From: Bremia lactucae
Lineage: Eukaryota; Oomycota; Peronosporomycetes; Peronosporales; Peronosporaceae
Direction of reading: 5' to 3'
Assembly (NCBI RefSeq): GCF_004359215.1
Contig: NC_090619.1
Coordinates: 6,424,870-6,488,869 of the forward strand
DNA: 64,000 nucleotides
Shown here: positions 1-10,352 of the stretch, piece after piece
How the letters are laid out: each line of letters starts with the position of its first letter
Numbering within the stretch: position 1 is the first letter of the stretch
Translations under genes and position numbers: made by a program
Notes under the pieces: model-generated
The model's database searches: none
What the model saw: only the letters and a program-made list of their open reading frames with translations
Told to the model about the DNA's origin: nothing

Positions 1-55
1 GTCAAGAGATTTGCAAATTCTCTTGAGGTTGCTGGATCAGTAGGGCGTTGCGCCC

Positions 56-1157
56 CTACTGACCCCGTCCATTTTTTGGCGGTCCGCCTCGCTGTTGCGA
101 TTTCGCAACAACGTCGGACCCGCGACCGTTGCCCTTTTTGGCATACGGTCCAAAATTACGTTCAGTACCTTTCGGTGCTGGGCGTGGGGCACTACACTCA
201 TGAGCGTAGTGTCCTAATTTTTGGCAGCGATGGCATTTCTGCAATCGCTTATTGCTCGAAAAGCGAGGTCTCTCGCTTTCGGCGTAAGAGAGGTCCATGG
301 GTTCTGGACCTCCTAATTCGTGTCGTCTTGGAGGACGATATGATGACGAACTAGCTTGAGCCTGTCTCAAGCTAAAGTCCTCCTGTTCCGCAAAGGATAT
401 TGCTTCTTCAATCGTATCCAGTCCCAAGCGGAACAGGTGGGTCTTTACGGGACCATCCGTAAGACCTTGCATGAACACCGTAATCAACGTGTGTCCATGA
501 ACTGGGTTATTTGTAATACAACTCGCTAAGAGTCGTATGAGCTGGGCATATGCATAAACATCACGCTTGCCTTGCTTAAGTTTCAGAAGCTCTGAACGAG
601 CTCTGAACTCAGCCCTTAACGGTTCAAACGTCTGTTTGAGCCGGGCTTTGAAAGCCTCTAGCGACCCAAAGACGTATAGTTCACGCAACTTAAGACCCAA
701 TGCCCAAGTTTTGGCACGACCTGCCAAATTTGATTGAGCGAATGCGACTTGCATTTGCTCGTCGACGATGTGACGTGCCCTTATGGCATCGTCCAATTCG
801 ACAAATCATCTCAAGAAGGAGTCTTCTTCGATTCCCCTATACTTAGAGATGTCAATCTTTAAAGTTCGGGACGACGCGTTTGCGTCATCCCAGGTACAGG
901 GGTCTGTACCTGTTGTAACCTCAACAGTTGTGCCTGTTTAGAGCCTTGCTGATTCAGCAAGGCTACCTTTTCCTTCATCTCGTCAAGTTCATGTTGTATG
1001 AACTTGGCGATGGTTGAATGGAGAGCATTGCCAAGATTGCATCATTCCCTACGGTCGAACTCAATCGTTCGACCGCACTCCTTTCTATGTCACTTAGAAA
1101 GGAGTAGCTTTCACGAAAAACGTGATGCGTACTCCCACTATCATCTAACATGTCCAT
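56..1157 (-). pseudogene. gag: Gypsy gag, broken (element A)
   Basis: Capsid/nucleocapsid polyprotein that would package the element RNA. The N-terminal piece (1157-975) starts MDMLDD and matches the copy at 30596-30354. A frameshift follows near 1030, and an in-frame TGA near 806 replaces the Trp seen in related copies (WFVEFDD). The C-terminal piece (796-56, 246 codons) is open. It holds the retrotransposon-gag core (GRAKTWALGLKL, LLKLKQGKRD) and a perfect CCHC zinc knuckle, CHRCQKLGHYAHEC, followed by an Arg/Gly-rich tail. Gag is therefore in a separate frame or terminates before the protease. The domain call is secure; functionality is excluded by the breaks. Confidence 0.88.
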
Positions 1158-1190
1158 GTTAAGTGAGAGAAATGTGGCCTTGGACGGACT

Positions 1191-1204
1191 ACAAAGTGCT
1201 ACCA
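1191..1204 (-). other. primer-binding site, element A
   Basis: On the minus strand the 5' LTR ends ...CCCCGTTACA. It is followed after CC by TGGTAGCACTTTGT, beginning with the TGG that pairs with a tRNA CCA end. The same site sits next to the 5' LTRs of elements C (30631-30644), D (near 16260-16273) and K (44653-44666). That makes it a conserved minus-strand primer site. The donor tRNA cannot be named from sequence alone. Confidence 0.7.
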
Positions 1205-1206
1205 GG

Positions 1207-1659
1207 TGTAACGGGGCACTACGACTTGTACTGCTTCAGTACAAGTCCACTTCGCACTGCTTCAGTTGCGAGTGGTGCCTTACGTTATTTCAAGTACACT
1301 AGTACGTGCAGGGGGAGACTTCTCATTAAGACAACTAGCTTAAAGAGGGTAAAATGAAATTGTATTAATATAATTAAGTATCTCTTCTATCTATCTTATA
1401 AATGCTAACTTAATTCTAAACTAATACTAAACATGCAATTGAATTCTTATCTTATCTTATCTGTCTCTCTCTTTTGTTTATATCTACAGCTGATTAGTCT
1501 GCGAAATAAATAGATATAATGGTCTACACCTATTTATGGATAAGAATTCCATGCATTAATATTTAAAGTAATATCCTCCAAATATTATCTACCTTTTAGA
1601 TAATATATTAATTAACAACCTTTAAGTGTTAATTTCATGTAACGATACACCCCGTTACA
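1207..1659 (-). repeat. 5' LTR of element A (family 1), 453 bp
   Basis: Begins (plus orientation) TGTAACGGGGCAC and ends GATACACCCCGTTACA, giving 10-bp inverted termini TGTAACGGGG/CCCCGTTACA. Near its U5 end it has two hairpins, ACTTGTACTG-CTT-CAGTACAAGT type and CGCACTG type, also seen in the other family-1 LTRs. Confidence 0.88.
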
Positions 1660-1757
1660 GTTGTAGTGACGCTAGCACGCTGATATTGGTTATCCTTTTT
1701 AATTTATCGTACCCGACCGGAGTTTCCCCTCGGTCATTCTCAAATGCTACCATATTT

Positions 1758-1880
1758 TGTATTGAAAAAGCGTACCCATAGATACAAACAAAAAGAACAA
1801 GCAGGTTCCAAAGCTTGAGTCACGCTTTGGAACCTGCTTGTTCTTTTTGTTTGTATCTATGGGTACGCTTTTTCAGTACA
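1758..1880. repeat. fold-back inverted repeat, 57-bp arms
   Basis: Arms 1758-1814 and 1824-1880 are reverse complements with one mismatch (T1762 against G1876), separated by a 9-nt loop TTGAGTCAC. The innermost 52 bp are perfect. It lies just beyond the element A LTR and before a Gypsy linker fragment, and is not a terminal repeat of any element I can define. Confidence 0.92.
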
Positions 1881-1899
1881 GCTGTATAAATTCTTACAT

Positions 1900-2280
1900 G
1901 TCGCATAGGTCACTTGGGTGTGGCTGTGCATGGACGCGAAAGGTCGTTCCTAGCGTCCAGCAAATGGGTACTTGCTGTATGAATCGTAGCAGGCAATGGG
2001 TAAAGGCAGTGCACGTTCTTGGTGATGAGCTGTCGTCAGCTCATCGCGGTTTCGAGGATCTTCGGACCCGACATGAGAATCTCCAAATTCAGCATGAGAA
2101 TCTGGTTCGTGACCACAAGAATCTTTTAGGGATTCTTGAAAAGGGTGGTCAGATCCGTCCTCGGAAGAAAATGCGCACTGATTGGTACGGGGCGGAGCCG
2201 ACCAACGTAAGACGTAGGATGCGTTCGCATCCTACGTGGCAATTCTATTGTAAATGCATTGCCTCTGAGTTTTATTAAAC
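1900..2280 (-). mobile_element. Gypsy fragment: end of integrase module and linker
   Basis: On the minus strand, 2270-2200 carries the tail of the GPY/F module (degenerate match to RRMRTHPTFYVGRLRPY). On the plus strand the same DNA encodes the coiled-coil end of the antisense frame (1838-2278: DELSSAHRGFEDLRTRHEN, then a basic PRKK patch). It is a short scrap of a family-1 element, matching 19690-19930 and 26640-26850. Confidence 0.7.
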
Positions 2281-2584
2281 GCTATTAATCTTAATACTAA
2301 CTTGTTTTCCGCGTCTTTCAAGAGCAAATTGCGCCTGCACTTTATTGAGATAGGCGGTCGTGCCGCAGATTGCTACATCCTAACTAGGATGTTTAGCTGT
2401 CACTTTAAACGAGATTGCTGACGATCCAGCATCTAAAAACTGTTTTGAACTGCCCCAAAAGAGCTCTTAACCCGAGCAAGGCTCTCACGAAGAAGTTGCA
2501 CCTCGTGGGGAAGACCAAGTAGCCCCTCAATTACCGCCCACTTACGGATTACAAGATATTCACGGTGTGGCTATTCCGGCTCCC
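2281..2584 (-). mobile_element. DNA-transposon remnant with TIR at 2566-2584
   Basis: Read on the minus strand the right end is GGGAGCCGGAATAGCCACA. It matches the termini of the 1,018-bp TIR element at 32927-33944 (GGGAATCGGTATAGGCACA). Inward from it, a minus-strand frame reads REYLVIRKWAVIEGLLGLP and continues for about 75 codons with three stops, so it may be a relic coding segment. The other end is not identified. The transposon assignment rests on the TIR match only. Confidence 0.4.
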
Positions 2585-2838
2585 TAATTATATAATACTT
2601 AGTGATAAAATAGACCGCTTTACTTACTATTTTAATACAAATTTATAAATTTTACGAATTAATTTAATTTAAATTTATTTTACAATTAGAGCATTTTTAA
2701 ATAAGTTTTATATTTCTTATGTTCTTAATAATAGTTCTTAGAGTTAATTTTCTAGGCATAATATCGGGAGCTTTGGCTTCAACTCTACTTTCTAACTTAC
2801 TATTAATTTGACCTTTTCCGTCAATTCGTTGTATTCTC
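2585..2838. other. AT-rich gap, nothing recognised
   Basis: About 250 bp of AT-rich sequence between the TIR remnant and the LINE fragment. I see no gene, LTR or structured RNA in it. Confidence 0.5.
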
Positions 2839-3411
2839 TTGACGACGCTGCGACTGACTTTAGCGAACAGAAAACATCCCAATCAGTCAGGGTTCATTCC
2901 GGGGCGAGCAATCCATGAGACATTACATTTCTACGAAGTGGTGCAAGCTATAGTAAGGGGAGATGTCACGAAACCGGACGCGACCGCATTACTTGACTTC
3001 CAGATGGCGTATGATTCGCTAGACAGAAACTTTTTAGTAATCGCCTTACGACAACATGAATATCTATCCCAATTGATTGACTCTGTGGCCAAGCTTCATG
3101 AGGGAACTCGTGTGCAATCTATTGCTGACGGAGGAACCTCAAGAACGGTGGCTGTGAGCAGCGGAATTCGCCAAGAGTGCCCCATGGCACCAATATCCTT
3201 CATTTTGGCTTTGAATGCGCTAGTTACGCAGATTAGACTGTGGAAGAGGCATCCGAGGGATTCTTATATGCTCGAAAGGTGGAGCACTAAAGCTCAGGGT
3301 GGCGGGCTATGCAGATATTAAGCATCTGTATTTGAGGGCTCCGCACTATGCGGAAATCGTTATGGGGATCACTCAGCAGTTAGTGAGGCTTCTGGAATTT
3401 AAATTAGCGCC
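2839..3411 (+). pseudogene. LINE (non-LTR) reverse transcriptase fragment
   Basis: The 160-codon frame at 2839-3321 reads as the middle of a non-LTR RT: NQSGFIPGRAIHETL, then LLDFQMAYDSLDR (fingers/palm Asp), then SSGIRQECPMAPISFILAL. Two features of the non-LTR RT family support this: the SGIRQGCPxxP block and its spacing from LDFxKAYD. A frameshift near 3300 moves the palm motif into another frame. There the expected YADD reads YADI at about 3307-3320, followed by YLRAPHYAEIVMG. No endonuclease, poly(A) tail or 5' part is visible. The fragment is cut by the family-3 LTR at 3426. Confidence 0.8.
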
Positions 3412-3425
3412 AAGAACACCACACT

Positions 3426-3951
3426 TGTAGGCGGGCACGTCGAAATGCGGCCACACTCTACTTAGACACACACCGTAGCACAGCGAGGAAGCGGTTAAAT
3501 TCGCTTCTCTTGCGTGCAGTGAGGAAGTTGTGGTGAGCGCATTAGCGACCTTGTCCAACGCACTAAGTACTCTAGTTAAGTGTCGTCACGGGAGCGGACT
3601 CCTCGTGCGCACTTACCAAGTAGGTAGTAGTTTTCAGACTGATATATATTTAATCGTACTATATATAAATACCTATTTTTACCAATCAAAATGTCATCTC
3701 TATAGATAACACTTAATATGTATTGCGAGCGCATCTTTCAAGATACCTCGCGAAACGGATGACGCTAGGCGTTATCTTTCCTAATGTGAATGCACCCATG
3801 TGCATCACGTATACAAGGTTTGGTCACAAATGTGCACCACACCCGAGTGCTGGGTCTAATTACTTTAATTTAGTAATTGACCATCCCCTTAAGTACACCA
3901 AGTGTACTTAACGAGGACTGTGTAACATTAAGGCAACTTTAGCCCGTTACA
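3426..3951 (-). repeat. 3' LTR of element U (family 3), 526 bp
   Basis: Plus orientation starts TGTAGGCGGGCAC and ends CCCGTTACA; it aligns along its length with 45065-45586. In sense (minus) orientation it begins TGTAACGGGCTAAAG directly after the purine tract. Confidence 0.82.
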
Positions 3952-3966
3952 CCACTCCCCCTTTTA
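3952..3966 (-). other. polypurine tract, element U
   Basis: Minus strand TAAAAGGGGGAGTGG immediately upstream of the 3' LTR, the expected plus-strand primer of an LTR element. The equivalent in element M is at 45587-45603. Confidence 0.7.
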
Positions 3967-4082
3967 GAGCGAATTTACATTTTAAATTCGTCAAAGAGTA
4001 GCGAGAAACTGCGGGCTGCTTAACGCGCCGCTAGTTCACTCAATCACTCTAGCGACCTGTGTTTCCATACACGGCGCCAAAG

Positions 4083-5238
4083 ATGCCACCTAAAAGGGCC
4101 ATTGTTGGTGGGTCGTGCGAAGACGCCCACTCAACCTCGCATCAAACGCACGCGTCGCGTTGTCGTGCTGGCCGCGTCCAATGCCTATGTCGAAACGCCG
4201 ACAGCTATTGCTGCTGTCGCATTAACGGGGCTAAAGGATCCATCCCACTTTGTCAGTGAGAATGCTGATCCGTCGCTCGTTCTCGACTACAAGAAGTCGA
4301 CACCGTTGCCGTCACCTCATAGTAGTGATGCGAACAACGAGCTCATGAGGAAGAATGATGGCGCATTACTGCCCATCGAAACTTCTCTCATGGCTCACAA
4401 CATGGAGACAGCAACATTAACGAATGCTGTATCGTCGTCTGTGCTGGATAGCGCAGCGACAGGTAATCAGAGCGCTGCCTAAAAGGCGCAGCCGCTTCTT
4501 CGTTGGGTAACACCACAACACCTTATGTTCAGACTGTTATCCATAGTGGTTCTGACATAGAGGATTCTGAGTCTAAAGCTCCGCCGACGACACGTGAACG
4601 TGCTCAGTCGGTGTCACAAGCCGATTGTTTAGAACGTGGCTATGTGAGGGGTGGCATATCACTGATGCCCCCTCCATCTAAATGGCCTCGTTTAAACGGG
4701 CCAAGAGCGTCGCTCCTAGAGCGCGCTCTTCTAGACGCACAAAGTTATTATGGCGTCTTTAAGTCATGGAGAGCTCAGGGAAAATCGCTTGAGCGTATTT
4801 TACCGATCCCGATCGTGTTGCATTCAGATGAAACGTCCGACCAATACGAGACGAAATTCTTGCGCCGCATTCATCCGCATTCCGATGCGATGAAACAGCG
4901 GTTGCAGCGAATTAATTTCGCCCGCTTGCGTGTGAAAGAAATCATGGGCGGTACTGTACCCCCTTTTCTTCTCACCAAACTGTTTCTGCTAGTCCATTTG
5001 AGACTAGCGAAGAGGCCACAGCTGGTGCTCCTTTTCATAGGCAGCCACCAAGCCGGGCACATCAATACGAAGGGTATCGATCGGTTCCCAAGAGTCGAAA
5101 CTCTTCGGGTAACCTTTCCATTGGACGAGGATCTAATACATTTGCCTCACGGAGCGGTGGGCAAGCAACCTTCCAACACGAAAGCGTTGATTCCCACCCG
5201 CATCCATCAGTGCAGGCGGCGCCCGATAGGAGTGGCGA
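4083..5238 (+). pseudogene. antisense ORF of Gypsy family 3 (element U), broken and gap-truncated
   Basis: Runs opposite to pol. Start ATG at 4083 (MPPKR), the same start as in element M (45721). Compared with M it has a 2-nt loss near 4115 and a 1-nt loss near 4483. Where M is shifted (near 46675), U keeps the correct frame. The predicted protein is rich in Ser/Thr/Pro and acidic stretches (HSGSDIEDSESKAPPTTRER), then has a basic amphipathic segment (LRRIHPHSDAMKQRLQRINF). Few long minus-strand frames compete over 4083-4870, so the open frame is not a mirror of a sense gene there. The right part overlaps the sense chromodomain and then enters the gap. The function is unknown. Confidence 0.6.
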
Positions 5239-5338
5239 NNNNNNNNNNNNNNNNNNNNNNNNNNNNNNNNNNNNNNNNNNNNNNNNNNNNNNNNNNNNNN
5301 NNNNNNNNNNNNNNNNNNNNNNNNNNNNNNNNNNNNNN
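5239..5338. other. assembly gap, exactly 100 N
   Basis: One hundred consecutive N, the usual placeholder for a scaffold gap of unknown size. It separates element U from a family-1 LTR fragment, so the two sides should not be read as adjacent. Confidence 0.98.
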
Positions 5339-5494
5339 CGGAATAAATAGACATAATGGTCTATACCTATTTATGGATAAGAATTCTGAACATTACTATA
5401 TAAAGTAATATCCTTCAAATGTTATCTACCTTTTGGATAATATTAATTAACAATCTTTTATTGTTAATTTCATGTAACGATACACCCCGTTACA
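5339..5494 (-). repeat. family-1 LTR fragment
   Basis: Matches the last third of the family-1 LTR (compare 1505-1659) and ends with the intact terminus GATACACCCCGTTACA. The left part is missing at the gap. Confidence 0.82.
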
Positions 5495-6337
5495 AATTAC
5501 TTCTAATACCTACTACGGCAGCTCCCCTTCGATATCTCTGCCATCCATGCCTCCAATGCTGCTGCCTGCACCATTGGCATCCCTGCTGTTGTTGAATATG
5601 GAATCTTAATTAGCAGCTTCCTCTGATTGACGAACTGCCCCACGTGAATACGCCGTAATAATCGGTGATGGTGAGGCGATGGCCTCTACGTTCATCAGGT
5701 TCATTATTTGGCTTGTGCCAGAGGCATTGTTAGAGGTCGAGGCGGCCGTGGACAGGGTACTCCGGAAGTGGAAGAGGAGGCAGACATGGTGAAGTGAAGA
5801 GAAAAGGGGGGAAGTATTTGATATATTTGTTAGGCGGACCAAATTAGATCAACAAAAAAGGAGTTGGAGGCAGCAGCCAGCAGGGGATTTGGGGCCAGGG
5901 GGCCAGGGGGAGGGGTTGTGGAGGGGGGAGGATTTAGTTACTGGAAGCTCGACGGAGCTAATAGCGCGCACGAAGACTGCCTTAAAAGGACGCTTTGAGA
6001 TGACCGACAACTGAGAACGACAACTGAGAACGCGATGCCACATCCAACGCGTTGACTGCCCTCAACGATTACAGTAGCTATGATTTCTTGTATATCACAT
6101 TGCAGACTCGAAGCGCAGGTTGTCACAAAGACATATCACACTAATTCTGAATCCATACTTATTACACCAGGCAATCCATGGTGACACACCAGTATTCGTA
6201 TGTACCACACTAATTTGAAATCAACACGATTAGCCTATCCACACTAATTAAGGTCAACGGTGAAGTGATCAAAACAAACATATTCTGCTTGTTATTGGTA
6301 AGGAATGAGCGCTAACAATTAAAAAAGAGACGTTGAA
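5495..6337. other. unassigned 0.84 kb
   Basis: No gene identified. It contains a purine-rich tract around 5780-5935, a direct duplication GACAACTGAGAAC (6001-6030), and three spaced copies of CACACTAATT (near 6138, 6204 and 6240). A short plus frame near 5730 reads GRGGRGQGTPEVEEEAD. None of this is enough for a call. Confidence 0.4.
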
Positions 6338-6818
6338 TGTAACGGGGCACCTTTTGCTAGTACTGACACCAATACTAGTCAACCTGCACTGTTTACAATG
6401 AAGGTGGGAGTGCCTTGATTACTTCACGTACACGACGTACAGAGGAAGCTCCTAAGTTGCTTAGAAGTGTTAGCTTTAAAGGTTCATACTAAGGTTTTAG
6501 TATTGGGAAAAAGTAAAACTGTAAATTCTTTCATAACGATTTTTTATCTGCTGGTTTTAATATTTAATAACTGACTATGAAATGCGCACCGCCTAATCGT
6601 GTCTTGTAACGATTGGCGGGGTTGATTAAAACTTAAATTAACAATCAATAGAACTAATGTATTATTGTGTCAATATTACAGAATTGGTAATAATGGAGCT
6701 CTTAAGTCAAAATTAATAATTATAATTACTTTGTACTTCTTTATTTTCGCTTATAGAAAATAATATTATTATTACTCTTGAAGGAAATATTATTTATGAA
6801 ACAGGACACCCCGGTACA
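6338..6818 (-). repeat. 3' LTR of element D (family 2), 481 bp
   Basis: Plus orientation starts TGTAACGGGGCACC and ends CACCCCGGTACA. It aligns in reverse with the S LTR (63456-63966) and with K (36809-37303). Confidence 0.85.
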
Positions 6819-6829
6819 CCCTCCCTAAA
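6819..6829 (-). other. polypurine tract, element D
   Basis: Minus strand TTTAGGGAGGG directly upstream of the 3' LTR, in the expected position for plus-strand priming. Confidence 0.65.
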
Positions 6830-6935
6830 CTACAGTCACTATAGTGACTAATGTAGAGTGACAGAGAGCACAATTATGTTCCTTTTTGTAAATTAGCACT
6901 TGTTGGTATTATTTCAATTCCAAATTTAATTGCGC

Positions 6936-8214
6936 ATGGAATCGTAACCCGTGCGCGTAGCCTGTGAAGCCGCAAATCTGGCAGCTACACGGCTCAGTAT
7001 AGCTGCCGCAGATGTGAATGTTTCAGTGGACGCTAATGCGTCTACTGTGGGGAGTTTGTCCTCTCCTACTACAATTGGAGGTTACTGGCACGCGTGCGCA
7101 TCATCGTCCGACTCGGTGGCAATGTTAAGGCCTCCGGTTCACCCGGGGCCAGTCCGTCGAACCTACGGGTTTTAACTTGACAGCGAAAGAGGTCATATCG
7201 ACGTTGTTTAACTTCTCGTCATACCCTTTTGGTGCGGAGTCATCTTATGATGACTCCATGGACGATGATAACCCTGGTGTTGCCAGAGTTTATCACCAGA
7301 AACGAAGTGATCGTAAAGTTACTTCGGTGAGAATACTACTACTGGTTCTAGTATGCACATTCAGGGACGGAAGATGCTAAGGATCACTCCGAGAGTAACG
7401 TTAGCATGATCGCTAACATGAACAAACGGGAGAGGGACCGCAATTATTTGCGGTTCGTTCCCAAAAAGAAACCCTGGTTGCCATTTTCGAGCAACATAAC
7501 TAGTTGGTCTGGTATGACCAACGACCGCTACAAAATTTCGTAATTCGACTTATCGAGGCTTCTCAAATCAGGTGACGACGAAACGGTATTCTTCATCAAT
7601 GCCTTTTTTTCTAACATCGAAGGTACACATGCAAGCAGGCAAAGGATGTAACTCCTTTGTTCAAGCTTAGGAAGCATTCGTTGCGCAAAGCCTAGGCCAC
7701 GAGGCCTCGCTTGACAAACTGGAAAATTTCCGCGACCGGCTTGTAAAACGGACCGTACTTGGTGCACGTTACAAGCTGCATCATCTCTCGAAAAAGGAAG
7801 GGTTACCTTGCCTCTCGTCGGGTGACCCATGTAACTGCTATTTTAAGGAAGCAGGCCATGCTCCAAAGGAGGTATATTTTCTTAAAGGTTACTTTTTGAA
7901 GGACGTGCGTCTCTTGTGAGACGCGCTATGGGATTGAGAACATTTAATCCTTTTACGAGCGCTTCCCACGCTCGTTCTCTGATGGCCCTCTGTGCAAGAG
8001 GATGGTTCTCGATTTACTGTCTTCACGAGACCCGTAACGTCCATCATCAGCTGAATTCAAGGTTCCCAGCTATCATGCGAGGGTGGATACCCTCGCCAAA
8101 GATTGAGGTAACTCTTTAGACCCCCCTTCACCCACGATGGTTCAAGAAGCGATCAACTCGGAAACACTTCTCACCACTCAAATCCGCCACAGGATGTGGA
8201 GGAGAAATAAAATC
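6936..8214 (+). pseudogene. antisense ORF, family 2 (element D), broken
   Basis: Start region ATG at 6936 is followed by a stop within four codons, but the family-2 N-terminus is recognisable (VRVAREAAKLAAARLSAA pattern). Across frames it continues with acidic SSYDDSMDDDN, MTNDRYK, a block TDRTxxGARYKLHHLSRK followed by LPCLSSGDPCNC, then AGHAPKE. This matches K (37460-39141) and S (minus strand from 63309), and in the KLHRLSR...LPCL block also family 1. Its right end overlaps the sense chromodomain and stops at the inversion joint at 8214/8215. It is dead in this copy; the conserved pattern is the reason to annotate it. Confidence 0.55.
8028..8122 (-). pseudogene. chromodomain of element D pol, one stop
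   Basis: The minus strand reads SYLNLWRGYPPSHDSWEP, stop, IQLMMDV, the core of a chromodomain of the kind found at the C-terminus of chromoviral integrases. It sits between the linker (now inverted away) and the 3' LTR. A single stop replaces the Arg codon of the EPRSQL motif. Confidence 0.7.
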
Positions 8215-10352
8215 GGGTTCGCCTACTGGCCTATGCCAGTCGATGTAAAGGGAGTTCGAAAGTTCCTCGGCTTAGCGGTGCACTTACATAAATACAAGAA
8301 TTGCGAGATGGTTGTATTTCGCGGAGTAAATTTCTTCGAGGTATAGAAGCCAGGCCGACTTAATGTCGTCGCTGATACCCTTTAGCGCAGTATGAATTTG
8401 AGCCGGCCGCGTAAATCGACTGTTAGGATATGCGCACTGTTGCACCTCCGAAGTAAGCATAAGCCCACTGTTGCACCAATAAGTGTTCCATCGTCAATAT
8501 TACTTAGCAGCGTTAGAAGAGCCTATCAAAATTATGAGGCTCTTAAAGAGTTTATGGATTTTCTCAAAAATCCATCACAACAATTCTTAAAGGATTATCG
8601 AAATTATATCGATCCTCAACGGATCGATACACAACACACATCGGCTTAATGCATATTAATGACCATTGCCGGCGACACGCCTCGTGTCGTCACCCCCACT
8701 AATAATAACTTGCGTTTACGCATCATTTATGAGTACCAGGATGAGCCAATTAAGCGGGCATCGTGGACGTGAGAAAACTTATCTCACAATAATCCACGAA
8801 TTCTACTAGCCATACGAGTATGAGTTCGCCCGCAAGTGCATACGTGTTTGCGAAGCTCATCAAACGGGCTAAGACTAGTGCTTCATCCCGTGCTCCGTAA
8901 CAACCTTCTCATATTCCTGTGGAGTGTTGGGAGTCCGTTTCGATGGACTTCGTCTTCAGATTTCCCGAAGCCGATCACAAGAAAAATTGTATTCTTGTAT
9001 TTTTTGACCGTTTCAGCAAGATAGTTTATTTTACTGCAGTCCATTAGTCGATTTCAGCCAAAGGCTGTGCTCGTGTGCTCGTGTACGATAATTCGACTCC
9101 ATGGGTTACCCCGTGAACTAGTCTCAGATCGAGATCCTTGGTGCACGGCGTAACTTTAGCAATCTGTGGTCAAATCAAGTGAAAATGGCAACTTCTGACC
9201 TTCATGAAAAGATGTCAGACAGAATGTGCAAATCTTATCCTCGAAGAGATACTTCGCGAATGTGTCCACTTACTAACAAGTTGGAGCGAGTTTTTGCCGA
9301 TGGTAGAATTTGCCCTCCAGATAAAACTTGAGGGAATCACATCAACAATTCAGTGCATGCTTCTACAAAGCATACACCGTTTCTCATGAACGGCACACTT
9401 ATTCACGTATACCCACCTTGTTTAAGAGTATCTTTTATGGGGGGCTCGCTCGAGCAAAGAACAATCTAGCTCTTGCTCATCAGTCATTAACTCCACAGTC
9501 AATCCGAAGGACACCAATATTGATTCAATCAAAATTGAAGTGGACAAACTCAGTAGTAGCGACAAGGCTATTGCTGACTTTGATAACGATGCTGAAATAT
9601 TCAGTATCGAAATCAATAATATAAGTGAGAACAATAATGCTCTCACTAAGAGGAGATGGTACATCCGCAGTGCGCACCGAGCGCAAATCAAAACCCAGTC
9701 AGCAGGATATTTCCTGCTGAATTGATTCGTTACATACAGGATTCCATTGCTGATGCGGCAGACCGAAAGAAACGGAACTCTGACAAAAACGGAAGAGAAA
9801 TATACCTTTATTTAAGGTTAGTGTTCTAGTCCTATTGTCTATAATAATCTACAAAACATGTCGTGACGAATATGAGCAGTAAAAAATTACTGGTCAGTAT
9901 ATTGGTCCGTGTCGTGTACCAGGCAATGCGTACATGCTCAAGCTGCCTCATAGGACGTGTTACCATCCTACGTTTCATGTCGAACGTATACGCTCGTACC
10001 ATCAGTATAAGGCTTCTTTCCGGCTCTGAATCAAACCTGCACAGTCTAAGGTATCTCCCAAAGCCTGATGGCCCCGAGCCAAAACCTGACAGTCTCGGGA
10101 CAGAGTCCAGTTTTCACGAACCAGACGTTCCACTACATCTTCCAAGGATGAAACTTCTTGACGAGCTATCACCAGCTCGTTTTCAAGGAACTGATGTGAC
10201 CGTTCATCCGCGAGTTGATCAACCACAACTTGCGCATTGTTTTGCAACTGTTCACGAAAATACTCGCGACGACGGGATTTTGTGATCAACGTCCTCCCGT
10301 AAATACCGAAGACGTGATCCAAGTCACGGTGATGATACTGAATGCGGTGGTA
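8215..10352 (+). pseudogene. pol: inverted pol segment of element D (RT end, H2C2, integrase, GPY/F, linker)
   Basis: Plus-strand order is: RT thumb (YWPMPVDVKGVRKFLGL, 8215-8290); a jump over most of RNase H to KPGRLNVVADTL (8350); a tether (8400-8640); degenerate H2C2/integrase (8690-9400), where YSYxCGVLGVRFDGL and VEFALQIK can be aligned to the canonical sequence; an acidic Asp/Asn-rich stretch (9540-9650); a remnant GPY/F; and a Pro-rich linker (9863-10285, KPDGPEPKPDSLG). Stops and frameshifts are frequent. It is in the wrong orientation relative to the rest of the element. The opposite strand of its end (10285-10002) is open as the antisense coiled coil. Confidence 0.7.

Larger units (their letters stand above)
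1..1659 (-). mobile_element. Ty3/Gypsy element A, 5' end only (family 1)
   Basis: Reading on the minus strand this is 5' LTR, primer-binding site and gag. The protease and everything downstream lie beyond the left edge of the window. The order LTR (1659 to 1207), primer site, gag (1157 to 56) fixes the orientation. Gag is broken, so the copy is dead. Element boundaries are seen directly at the right end. The family assignment comes from LTR similarity to 17780-18216, 24817-25232 and 30647-31086. Confidence 0.85.
3426..5238 (-). mobile_element. Ty3/Gypsy element U, 3' end (family 3)
   Basis: 3' LTR (3426-3951), polypurine tract and the antisense-gene region of a minus-strand element. The rest is lost in the 100-N gap at 5239. 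It is closely related to element M (45065-47225): the two can be followed side by side from the LTR through the antisense frame. No sense-strand pol domain is left in this piece except the start of the chromodomain (below). Confidence 0.8.

Noticed and set aside
1838..2278. 146-codon plus-strand ORF as a stand-alone gene
   Set aside because: It is a fusion across the fold-back repeat into a fragment of the Gypsy antisense frame; only the part from about 2020 has relatives in the window.
2450..2530. tRNA-like or rRNA-like GC-rich stretch
   Set aside because: No cloverleaf, no conserved A/B boxes; it reads better as a coding relic on the minus strand next to a TIR.
5133..5408. ORFs crossing the N gap
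   Set aside because: The gap length is arbitrary, so frames through it are meaningless.
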